Part shown: positions 14,224 through 21,162 of the stretch, piece by piece
How the letters are laid out: every line of letters starts with the position of its first letter
Position numbering within the stretch: position 1 is the stretch's first letter
Translations under genes and position numbers: made by a program
Notes under the pieces: model-generated
The model's database searches: none
Seen by the model: only the letters and a program-made list of their open reading frames with translations
Told to the model about the DNA's origin: nothing
Source of the DNA: JAWWPY01 sp964412845
GTDB taxonomy: Bacteria > Actinomycetota > Actinomycetes > Streptosporangiales > Streptosporangiaceae
Direction of reading: 5' to 3'
Assembly: GCA_964412845.1 (NCBI GenBank)
Contig: CAYPQM010000102.1
Coordinates: 1-24,672, forward strand
DNA length: 24,672 nucleotides

Positions 14224-15558
14224 GTGGCGCCGCGGGTGCCTGATGGCGACGCGAGCACGCCTGCGCTGAGCACGTCGCGGATGCTCCGGCTGTCGGCCTC
14301 CGCGTTCATCGTGCTCGCCGCCGAGCCGTCCTTCGTCCTCATCGACACCGCGGTGGTCGGTCATCTCGGGCCCCTCCCGCTGGGCGCGCTCGGCATCGGC
14401 GGCACGCTGCTGTCGCTGGTCGCGATGGTCGGCGCGTTCCTCGACTACGGCACCACCGGCCGGGCCGCCCGCTGGTACGGAGCGGGGCAGCAGGACCGGG
14501 CGGTCGAGGAGGGAACCACCGCGTCGGTGCTCGCCCTCGTCCTGGGCACGGCGGCGGCCGGGGCCGGTGAGTTGTTCGCCGGGCCGCTGCTGCGGCTGCT
14601 GGCGGGCGGCCCCGGCCCGGTGGCCAGCGCCGCGCAGACCTGGTTTCGCATCGCGGTGCTCGGCGTGCCGGGAATCCTCCTGGTCCTCGCGGGCAATGGC
14701 TGGATGCGCGGGGTGCAGGACACCCGCCGCCCGGTCCGGATCGTGCTCATCGCCAACGCTCTGTCGGCGGCGGCATCGCCGATCCTGGTCTACCCGCTGG
14801 GACTTGGCCTGGCCGGCTCAGCGGTGGCCAATGTCAGCGCGCAGGCGGTCGCGGGCCTGCTGTTCGTGCGGGCGGCGCACCGCGAGCGCCGCCGCTGGCG
14901 GCCGCAGTGGGCCGTCATGCGCGGCCAGCTGGCCGTGGGCCGTGAGCTGCTGCTGCGCGAGGCCGGTTTCCAGGCTGCCTTCCTGACTGCCGCGGCGGTC
15001 GCGGCCCGGATGGGCACCGCGCAGGTCGCGGCGCACCAGATCGGGCTGGAGCTGTGGGTGTTCACCGCCCTGCTGCTCGACTCCTTCGCCATCGCCGCCC
15101 AGTCGCTGGTCGGCGCGGCGCTCGGCGGCGGCGACGCCCGCACCGCCCGGCGCACCGCCTGGCAGGTCGCCCGGTACGGGCTGGCCGCCGGGATCGTGTT
15201 CAGCATCGTGCTGGCGGCCGGCTGGTGGCTGATCCCGGCCGCCTTCACGTCGTCGGCCGCGGTGCAGCACCAGGCCCACCTGCTGTGGCCGTTCTTCATC
15301 GGCCTGCAGCCCGCCGCCGGTGTGGTCTTCGCCCTGGACGGCGTGCTGATCGGCGCGGGTGACGTCGGATTCCTGCGCACCGTGACCCTGATCGCCGCCG
15401 TCGGGGTCTTCGTCCCCATCACCCTCGCCGCGCTGCACTGGCACTGGGGCATCGGCGGGGTATGGGCCGGGCTGGCCGGCTTCATCGGCGCCCGGCTGAT
15501 CGGCATGCTGGTCCGCACCGCCCGCGGCCGCTGGGCGGTGACCGGCACCACGGCGTAG
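14224..15558 (+). CDS. MATE family efflux transporter (DinF-like)
   Basis: A 444-aa membrane protein of the MATE/DinF group with about twelve hydrophobic segments. The first contains SAFIVLAAEPSFVLIDTAVVGHLGPLPLGALGIGG in pattern (AEP...DTAVVGHLG), diagnostic of DinF-type MATE proteins; later QTWFRIAVLGVPG and GWMRGVQDTRRP fit the family too. MATE proteins export cationic drugs or other small organics using Na+ or H+ gradients. The GTG at 14224 has no clear Shine-Dalgarno sequence; the first 19 residues before RMLRL are variable in the family, so the exact start is uncertain. It stands alone, between the palindrome at 14156 and a lipoprotein gene. Confidence 0.92.
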   Translation: MAPRVPDGDASTPALSTSRMLRLSASAFIVLAAEPSFVLIDTAVVGHLGPLPLGALGIGGTLLSLVAMVGAFLDYGTTGRAARWYGAGQQDRAVEEGTTASVLALVLGTAAAGAGELFAGPLLRLLAGGPGPVASAAQTWFRIAVLGVPGILLVLAGNGWMRGVQDTRRPVRIVLIANALSAAASPILVYPLGLGLAGSAVANVSAQAVAGLLFVRAAHRERRRWRPQWAVMRGQLAVGRELLLREAGFQAAFLTAAAVAARMGTAQVAAHQIGLELWVFTALLLDSFAIAAQSLVGAALGGGDARTARRTAWQVARYGLAAGIVFSIVLAAGWWLIPAAFTSSAAVQHQAHLLWPFFIGLQPAAGVVFALDGVLIGAGDVGFLRTVTLIAAVGVFVPITLAALHWHWGIGGVWAGLAGFIGARLIGMLVRTARGRWAVTGTTA

Positions 15559-15588
15559 GCGGCCTGGCTGTGTGGTAATCTCTCCCGG

Positions 15589-15622
15589 GCCGAATGGCGT
15601 GTCTTAACGTCTTCGGTTCGGC
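15589..15622 (+). terminator. Possible hairpin after the MATE gene
   Basis: GCCGAA (15589-15594) and TTCGGC (15617-15622) can form a 6-bp stem with a 22-base loop, 30 bp past the MATE stop. There is no T-run and the loop is long, so this is weak evidence for termination. Confidence 0.25.
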
Positions 15623-15664
15623 GGGGGTCCATAAGGTATTCGCGAGTTGATCGGATTCCCTGCC

Positions 15665-16402
15665 GTGCCGCTTCGCCGGATGATCCCGGTCGCCATTGTG
15701 CTTAGCCTGCTCTTGGCGACCGCAGCGTGCTCGTCGGCCCACCCTTCGGCATCCGCTGTCGCCGTGCACACCGCGGCCGCCACGATCGCGCCGTCGCGGG
15801 CCGCTCTCATGCAGGTGACCGGGACGAAGCTCAAGGTGGCCCTGCTGCCCAGCTCGGACTTCCCGGCCGGCTTTGCGCTGGCGCCGCGCAGTGCCTATGA
15901 CACCGGCGACGTGCTTACTAATGGGGCACCGAACTACCCTCTTGGCACCATGAGCTGCAGTGACCTTCTTAACAAGATCGGCGACCCAGGTTTCGGGGAG
16001 AACGCGCTCGCCTCCAACACGATGGCCAATCACGCTGGTAACGGGTCATTCTTCCAGGGGATTTACCAGTTTTACGACGCCGTCGGTGCATCCGCATTCT
16101 TCTCCGAGGTCCAGGCCGCCTTGGGGGGCAGGTGCCATTCGTTCAGGCTGACTTCAACTGGCGTCTCCATGACCGTCACGGCCAAAGTCACAGTGGCTCC
16201 TGACGTCCATGGCCACCGCGCGTTCGTGCTCAGCTTCGGGGGCACCCAGCAGGGTTCGCCGCTCGAAGGCCATTCCATGCTCGTCCTCGACGACACCGAT
16301 GTCTGCGTCGCCGCTTGGGTAAGTAATGGAGATGCCCTTCCCGCGAGCCCGACCTTGGCGTCCATAGCGGCCACCCTCATCGCCAAGCTCGGCCCGGTCT
16401 GA
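15665..16402 (+). CDS. Putative secreted lipoprotein, unknown function
   Basis: A 245-aa protein with a lipoprotein-type signal: VPLRRMIPVAIVLSLLLATA followed by ACSS, the Cys being the likely lipidation site. The -3 residue (Thr) is less usual than Leu or Val. Three more Cys occur (TMSCSDLL, GRCHSF, DVCVAA), two of which may form a disulfide. The mature part has no motif I can name with confidence; its plan (short extracellular domain with an even number of Cys after the anchor) resembles many actinobacterial surface lipoproteins. Start choice: GTG 15665 keeps the RR before the hydrophobic core; TTG 15647 has a distant AAGG and ATG 15680 would lose the positive charge. It uses somewhat more A/T-ending codons than its neighbours. 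It converges with the acyl-CoA synthetase gene. Confidence 0.75.
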   Translation: MPLRRMIPVAIVLSLLLATAACSSAHPSASAVAVHTAAATIAPSRAALMQVTGTKLKVALLPSSDFPAGFALAPRSAYDTGDVLTNGAPNYPLGTMSCSDLLNKIGDPGFGENALASNTMANHAGNGSFFQGIYQFYDAVGASAFFSEVQAALGGRCHSFRLTSTGVSMTVTAKVTVAPDVHGHRAFVLSFGGTQQGSPLEGHSMLVLDDTDVCVAAWVSNGDALPASPTLASIAATLIAKLGPV

Positions 16403-16417
16403 CTGCCGGATAGGCAG
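16403..16417. terminator. Short hairpin between convergent genes
   Basis: CTGCC (16403-16407) and GGCAG (16413-16417) form a 5-bp stem with a 5-base loop immediately after the lipoprotein stop. It fills most of the 20-bp gap to the convergent acyl-CoA synthetase stop and may serve both genes. No T-run is present. Confidence 0.35.
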
Positions 16418-16422
16418 CCCGG

Positions 16423-18207
16423 TCAGCCCTTCAGGTTCGGGAAGTCGTCCTCCCAGAACTCGGTCACGCCGCGCGGGGCCGGCGGGCTGGCGCTGCCGAC
16501 GCTGGTGCCGGCGGGGCGGCCCGCGCCGCTGGGGGCGTGCGCGTCGTCCTCCCGGGCTCGCAGCTCGACGCGGCGGATCTTGCCCGAGATGGTCTTGGGC
16601 AGGTCGGCGAACTCGATCCGCCTGATCCGCTTGTAGGGAGCCAGCCGCTGCCGGGTGTAGGCGAGGATCGCGAACGCGGTGTCCGGGGAGGGATCGAACC
16701 CGGCGGCCAGCACGACGTAGGCCTTCGGCACCGCGAGCCGGAGCGGGTCAGGGGCGGGAACCACGGCCGCCTCGGCGACCGCCTCGTGCTCCAGCAGCAC
16801 GCTTTCCAGCTCGAACGGTGAGATCCGGTAGTCCGCCGCCTTGAACAGGTCGTCGGTCCGGCCGACGTAGGTCAGGTAGCCGTCGTCGTCCCGGCTGGCC
16901 ACGTCGCCGGTGTGGTAGTAGCCGCCGCGCATCGCCTCGGCGTCCCGCTCCGGGTCGCCCTGGTAGCCGGTCATCAGGCCGAGCGGGCGGCGGGACAGGT
17001 CCAGGCAGATCTCCCCCTCGGCGGCCGGCGCGCCGGTCAGCGGGTCGACCAGGACCACGGCGTACCCCGGCAGCGGCCGCCCCATCGACCCGGGCCGCAG
17101 CTCCTGGCCGGGGGAGTTGCCGACCTGCGCGGTGGTCTCCGTCTGCCCGTACCCGTCCCGCACGGTGATCCCCCAGGCGCGGCGGACCTGCTCGATCACC
17201 TCGGGGTTGAGCGGCTCGCCCGCTGCGACGCACTCGCGCAGCGTGGCCACGTCGGCGGCGGCCAGGTCGGACTGGATGAGCATCCGCCAGACTGTGGGCG
17301 GGGCGCAGAACGTGGTGATCCCGCAACTGCCGATCGCGTCCAGCAGGGCCGCCGCGGAGAAACGCTCGTAGCCGAGGATGAAAGCGGTCGCCCCGGCGTT
17401 CCACGGCGCGTACACGTTGCTCCACGCGTGCTTGGCCCAGCCGGGCGAGGAGAGGTTCAGGTGCACGTCCCCCGGCTGCAGGCCGATCCAGTACATCGTG
17501 GACAGGTGCCCGGCCGGGTAGGACGCGTGCGTGTGCTCGACCAGCTTGGGCTGGGCGGTGGTCCCGGAGGTGAAGTACAGCAGCAGCGGATCGCCCGCCT
17601 TGGTGATCCCGTCCGGGGTGAACTGCGCCGACGCGTACGCCGCGTCACCGTAGGAGCGCCACGGCGGCTGCTCCGGCCCGGCCGCGCCCGCAGCCAGGGA
17701 GCCGACCAGGATCCGGGTCCAGTCGCCGGGTACCGCCGCGAACTTGGCGGCCTGCGCGGTCTCCGTGATCACGTGCCGGACCTCGCCCCGCGGTATCCGG
17801 TCGGCGAGGTCGTCCGGGCCGAGCAGGGTCGAGGCCGGGATGATCACTACGCCGAGTTTCATCGCGGCCAGGATGATCTCCCACAGCGGCGCGATGTTGC
17901 CCAGCATGAGCAGCAGCCGGTCGCCCCGGCGGGCGCCCAGGCTGCGCAGCCAGTTGGCGACCTGGTTCGACCGGGCGGACAGCTCCGCGTAGCTCAGCCG
18001 GGCGGAGCCATCGCCGCCGGTGACGATGCGCAGCGCATCGCGGTCCGGGTGCTCGGCGGCGATCACGTCGAACCAGTCCAGGGCCCAGTTGAACTCGTCC
18101 AGGTGCGGCCAGGAGAACTCGGCCACCGCGGCAGCGTAGTCGTCGCGGTGCCGCAGCAGCAGGTCGCGGGCCGCCCGGAAGGCAGCGCCGGAAGGCACAT
18201 CGGTCAT
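16423..18207 (-). CDS. AMP-forming acyl-CoA synthetase (ACSM/medium-chain type)
   Basis: A 594-aa member of the ANL adenylate-forming family that would activate a carboxylic acid with ATP and CoA. Visible motifs: P-loop YFTSGTTAQPKLVEH (the usual Gly after TSGTT is Ala), GYGQTETT, YHTGDVASRDDDGYLTYVGRTDD, the hinge region YRISPFELESVL, and the catalytic Lys motif PKTISGKIRRVEL. About 45 extra C-terminal residues are Ala/Gly/Pro-rich and end in TEFWEDDFPNLKG. ATG 18207 lies 4 bases past the stop of the response regulator gene and lacks its own ribosome-binding site, so translation is probably coupled. It is thus the third gene of a kinase-regulator operon, an unusual place for this enzyme. The substrate is unknown. 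Confidence 0.93.
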   Translation of the reverse strand: MTDVPSGAAFRAARDLLLRHRDDYAAAVAEFSWPHLDEFNWALDWFDVIAAEHPDRDALRIVTGGDGSARLSYAELSARSNQVANWLRSLGARRGDRLLLMLGNIAPLWEIILAAMKLGVVIIPASTLLGPDDLADRIPRGEVRHVITETAQAAKFAAVPGDWTRILVGSLAAGAAGPEQPPWRSYGDAAYASAQFTPDGITKAGDPLLLYFTSGTTAQPKLVEHTHASYPAGHLSTMYWIGLQPGDVHLNLSSPGWAKHAWSNVYAPWNAGATAFILGYERFSAAALLDAIGSCGITTFCAPPTVWRMLIQSDLAAADVATLRECVAAGEPLNPEVIEQVRRAWGITVRDGYGQTETTAQVGNSPGQELRPGSMGRPLPGYAVVLVDPLTGAPAAEGEICLDLSRRPLGLMTGYQGDPERDAEAMRGGYYHTGDVASRDDDGYLTYVGRTDDLFKAADYRISPFELESVLLEHEAVAEAAVVPAPDPLRLAVPKAYVVLAAGFDPSPDTAFAILAYTRQRLAPYKRIRRIEFADLPKTISGKIRRVELRAREDDAHAPSGAGRPAGTSVGSASPPAPRGVTEFWEDDFPNLKG

Positions 18208-18211
18208 GAGG

Positions 18212-18961
18212 TCATCGTGGCAGGTGCGGCCGCGGCTGGGGGGGAGTACTGGCGTCGGCTGCGGCACCGCCGGGGCAGACGATGCCGGTCTCGTAGCCGA
18301 GGACGACCGCCTGCACCCGGTCCCGGAGGCCCAGCTTGCTGAGAATCCGGGTCACGTGCGTCTTGACGGTGGCCTCGCTGAGTGTCAGGTGCGCCGCGAT
18401 TTCCGTGTTGCTCAGCCCGCGGGCCACCAGTCCGAGCACCTCCCGCTCGCGTGGAGTCAACGCGGACAGGTCCTGGTGCGGCGGCCGCTGCTCCGGATCG
18501 CGCGGCGCGAACCGCTCAACCAGCCGGCGGGTGATGGACGGGGCCAGCAGGGCATCGCCCTGGCGGACCAGGCGGACCGCGGCGACCAGGTGCTCCGGCG
18601 ACACGTCCTTGAGCAGGAAGCCGCTGGCCCCGGCCGCGAGCGCGGCGTACACGTACTGGTCGAGGTCGAAGGTGGTCAGGATGATGATCCGGGAATCACG
18701 GCCCGCGCCGGCGGCCAGGATCCGCCGGGTCGCCTCCAGCCCGTCCATTTCCGGCATCCGGATGTCCATCAGGACCACGTCGGGGCGGTGACTCAGCGCC
18801 GCGGCCACCGCCTCCGCGCCGTTGGCCGCCTCGCCGACCACCGGGATGCCCGCCGAGTTCAGGATCATCCGGAATCCGCTGCGGACCAGCGTCTGGTCGT
18901 CGGCGATGAGCACGCGCGGCGCCATCTCCGGCAGCGTGGCCGCCCCGGTGGGCACGGTCAT
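18212..18961 (-). CDS. NarL/DesR-type response regulator (LuxR HTH)
   Basis: A 249-aa response regulator. The receiver domain has RVLIADDQTLVR, phospho-acceptor Asp66 in VVLMDIRMPEMDG, the Thr region ILTTFDLDQYVY and Lys in FLLKDVSPEHL. The C-terminal LuxR helix-turn-helix is complete: LTPREREVLGLVARGLSNTE followed by IAAHLTLSEATVKTHVTRIL. The ATG at 18961 lies one base after the kinase stop (TGAGATG), which suggests coupled translation; ATG 18925 (MAPRVLIADD) is an alternative start. Its partner is the kinase encoded just upstream. The divergent MacB-type ABC exporter is its likely target, as in many actinobacterial exporters next to DesK/DesR pairs. Confidence 0.94.
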   Translation of the reverse strand: MTVPTGAATLPEMAPRVLIADDQTLVRSGFRMILNSAGIPVVGEAANGAEAVAAALSHRPDVVLMDIRMPEMDGLEATRRILAAGAGRDSRIIILTTFDLDQYVYAALAAGASGFLLKDVSPEHLVAAVRLVRQGDALLAPSITRRLVERFAPRDPEQRPPHQDLSALTPREREVLGLVARGLSNTEIAAHLTLSEATVKTHVTRILSKLGLRDRVQAVVLGYETGIVCPGGAAADASTPPQPRPHLPR

Positions 18962-18962
18962 C

Positions 18963-20306
18963 TCAGGCCGTCCCCGACGCCGCGGCGGCCGGATCAACCG
19001 GGATCCGGGCCCGGACCAGCCAGCCACCGCCGGGCCGCAGGCCCGCGTCAAGATCACCGCCATACAGTTCCACCCGTTCCCGCAAGCCGAGCAGGCCCCG
19101 CCCCGGTGCGCTGCCCGCGCCACCGGTCCCGTCGTCGGCCACCTCGACCAGCAGTTCGGCGGGCTGGTAGTCGAGCCTGATCTCGGCCCGCGCCTGGCCG
19201 GCATGCTTGATCACGTTGGTCAGCGCCTCCTGGACGACCCGGAAGGCGGCCAGGTCCAGGCCCGGCGGCAGGCCGCGCTGCTGCCCGGTAACGCGCAGGT
19301 CGACGGGCAGTCCGGCCGCGGTGACCGGGTCGATCAGCGAGCGGAGCTGGCCGAGCCCGGGCTGCGGGCTCAGGTCCTGGGCGGCTTCGGCGCAAGCACT
19401 GGGCGACGCCCCGGCCACGGCGCCGGGCGGCCCGAGCAGGCCGAGCAGGTGGCGCAGTTCCGTCATGGCGGCCCGGCCGCTTGACTCCACGGCGAGCATC
19501 GCGTCGCGGGCATCGTCGGGTGCGCTGTGCAGTACCCGCCGGGCGGCGCCGGCCTGCACGACCATCACGCTCACGCTGTGCGTCACCACGTCATGCAGTT
19601 CGCCCGCGATGCGTGACCGCTCGACCTCAAGCGCGCGGCGGGTGGCCTCGGCATGCTCGGCCGCGAGGCGGCTCAGCCGTTCCTGCGAGTCGCCCGCCCG
19701 GCGCCGCCAGACCCGCACGGCGTTGCCGACGATCGCGATCGGGATCATGATCGCCAGCGGCGTGGCCCGGGCCGGGATGGGCGGCGACGTGTCCGGGAAG
19801 GCGGCCATGATGGCCGCCGCCGCGGCCAGCAGGCTGAGCAGGGCGGCGCCGCGGAACCGGCTGCGGGTGACGGCGTTGTACGCGGTGAACACGATCGCGA
19901 CGAAGGTGGCCAGCGTCGTGTAGTGACTGGTCATGGCGGTCGCGCCGAGCACCACCCAGAACGTGGTCAGGGGCAGCAGCCGGCGGGCCGCCAGCGGCAC
20001 CGATGTCGCGACCGTCGCCGCGGCCGCGCGCCAGCTGATCCCGGTCCCGGTCCCGGTGCCCAGAACCTTGATGTGCGGCCCGAACACCCATTTCCCGGGC
20101 GGCCCCGGAACCACGTCGATCCCCCCGCCGCCGGAGTGACCGAGCCGCGCCACCTCGACCAGCGACACCACGAGAAAACCGGCGGCCAGCACGACGTCAC
20201 CGGCCACCGCCCGCCGCGACACGGCCGTCCGCGGCTCAGCGGACCGGGCAAACGCCAGGGCCCCGCGCAGCCAGTCCCGCGCCGCGGCCCGCCACTGCAC
20301 GTTCAC
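18963..20306 (-). CDS. Sensor histidine kinase, NarL/DesK type (HisKA_3)
   Basis: A 447-aa membrane histidine kinase. The first about 200 residues hold some four to five hydrophobic segments, including VVLAAGFLVVSLVEVA, LTTFWVVLGATAM, LATFVAIVFTAYNAV, ALLSLLAAAAAIMAAF and LAIMIPIAIVGNAV. The HisKA_3 domain has RSRIAGELHDVVTHSVSVMV with phospho-acceptor His238; the ATPase domain has VVQEALTNVIKHA, VADDGTG and GRGLLGLRERVELYGG. The GTG at 20306 gives a sensible N-terminus; GTG 20300 is also possible and neither has a strong ribosome-binding site. The short loops suggest sensing in or at the membrane. It is the first gene of an operon with the regulator and acyl-CoA synthetase and diverges from the ABC exporter. 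Confidence 0.93.
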   Translation of the reverse strand: MNVQWRAAARDWLRGALAFARSAEPRTAVSRRAVAGDVVLAAGFLVVSLVEVARLGHSGGGGIDVVPGPPGKWVFGPHIKVLGTGTGTGISWRAAAATVATSVPLAARRLLPLTTFWVVLGATAMTSHYTTLATFVAIVFTAYNAVTRSRFRGAALLSLLAAAAAIMAAFPDTSPPIPARATPLAIMIPIAIVGNAVRVWRRRAGDSQERLSRLAAEHAEATRRALEVERSRIAGELHDVVTHSVSVMVVQAGAARRVLHSAPDDARDAMLAVESSGRAAMTELRHLLGLLGPPGAVAGASPSACAEAAQDLSPQPGLGQLRSLIDPVTAAGLPVDLRVTGQQRGLPPGLDLAAFRVVQEALTNVIKHAGQARAEIRLDYQPAELLVEVADDGTGGAGSAPGRGLLGLRERVELYGGDLDAGLRPGGGWLVRARIPVDPAAAASGTA

Positions 20307-20454
20307 CCGCCCATTGTGACCTGCCGGCCGGTGGCTGGCCGTCCGTCCGCTGGTGTAGTCGTGTCCACCGGCAGGATGACGGCCGGGCCGGGTCAGCCGC
20401 ATGCGGTACCCGGATTGCATCCTGGGGGCGACGACCCGGTCACGCTGCGCGGCC

Positions 20455-20467
20455 TACCGTGCCCGGG
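20455..20467 (+). promoter_or_regulatory. Possible leaderless -10 element for the ABC exporter
   Basis: TACCGT at 20455-20460 fits a -10 box and ends 6 bases before the GTG at 20467, so transcription could begin on the start codon. The GTG has no Shine-Dalgarno sequence, which agrees. A -35 box is not obvious (CGACCC region at 20432). Confidence 0.35.
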
Positions 20468-21162
20468 TGAACACACTCATACAGCTCAGCCAGGTCACCA
20501 AACGTTACGACACTGACGGGCCGGCCGCGGTCGACCAGGTCAGCCTGGATCTCGCCGCGGGCGAGTCGGTGGCCGTGATGGGCCCCTCGGGCAGCGGCAA
20601 GTCGACCCTGCTCAACCTGGTGGCCGGCCTGGACCGGCCATCCAGCGGCACGGTCACCGTCGCGGGGGAGCGTATCGACACCCTCAGCGAGACCGGGGTG
20701 GCCCGGTTCCGGAGCCGGCGGATAGGCATGATCTTCCAGTTCTTCAACCTGCTCGATGATCTGACCGTCGCCGACAACGTGCTGCTGCCCGCACAGCTGG
20801 CGGGGACGCCGCGGCCGGCCGCGCGGGCCCGCGCCGCGGAGTTGCTGGAGGCGCTGCGGATCGAGCGGCACCGCGACGCCTACCCGGCCCGGCTGTCCGG
20901 CGGCGAGCGGCAGCGGGTCGCGATCGCCCGGGCGCTGGTGAACCGGCCCGCCCTGCTGCTCGCCGATGAGCCGACCGGGGCCCTGGACACGGCAACCGGG
21001 GACGAGATCTGCGCGCTGCTGCTCGATCTCGTCCGGTCCGGCCAGAGCATGCTGCTGGTGACGCACAACCCCGATCTGGCCGCCCGCTGCGCGAGCCGCA
21101 CCATCCAGCTGGTCGACGGCCGCCTGGTCAGCGATGTCCGCGGGGCCGGGGTGCGGCGATGA
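20467..21162 (+). CDS. ABC transporter ATP-binding protein, MacB/LolD-type
   Basis: A 231-aa ATPase of the MacB/LolD/FtsE group. Motifs: Walker A GPSGSGKST (39-47), Q-loop IFQFFNLLDDLTVADNV typical for this group, signature LSGGERQRVAIARAL, Walker B LLLADEPTGALDT and switch His in LVTHNPDLAARC. GTG 20467 gives the family's normal N-terminus; an in-frame ATG at 20401 adds an unrelated 22-residue tail. Its stop overlaps the start of the permease gene (ATGA). Together with the permease it likely forms a mechanotransmission-type exporter for peptides, lipids or antibiotics, under control of the divergent kinase-regulator pair. Confidence 0.94.
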   Translation: MNTLIQLSQVTKRYDTDGPAAVDQVSLDLAAGESVAVMGPSGSGKSTLLNLVAGLDRPSSGTVTVAGERIDTLSETGVARFRSRRIGMIFQFFNLLDDLTVADNVLLPAQLAGTPRPAARARAAELLEALRIERHRDAYPARLSGGERQRVAIARALVNRPALLLADEPTGALDTATGDEICALLLDLVRSGQSMLLVTHNPDLAARCASRTIQLVDGRLVSDVRGAGVRR

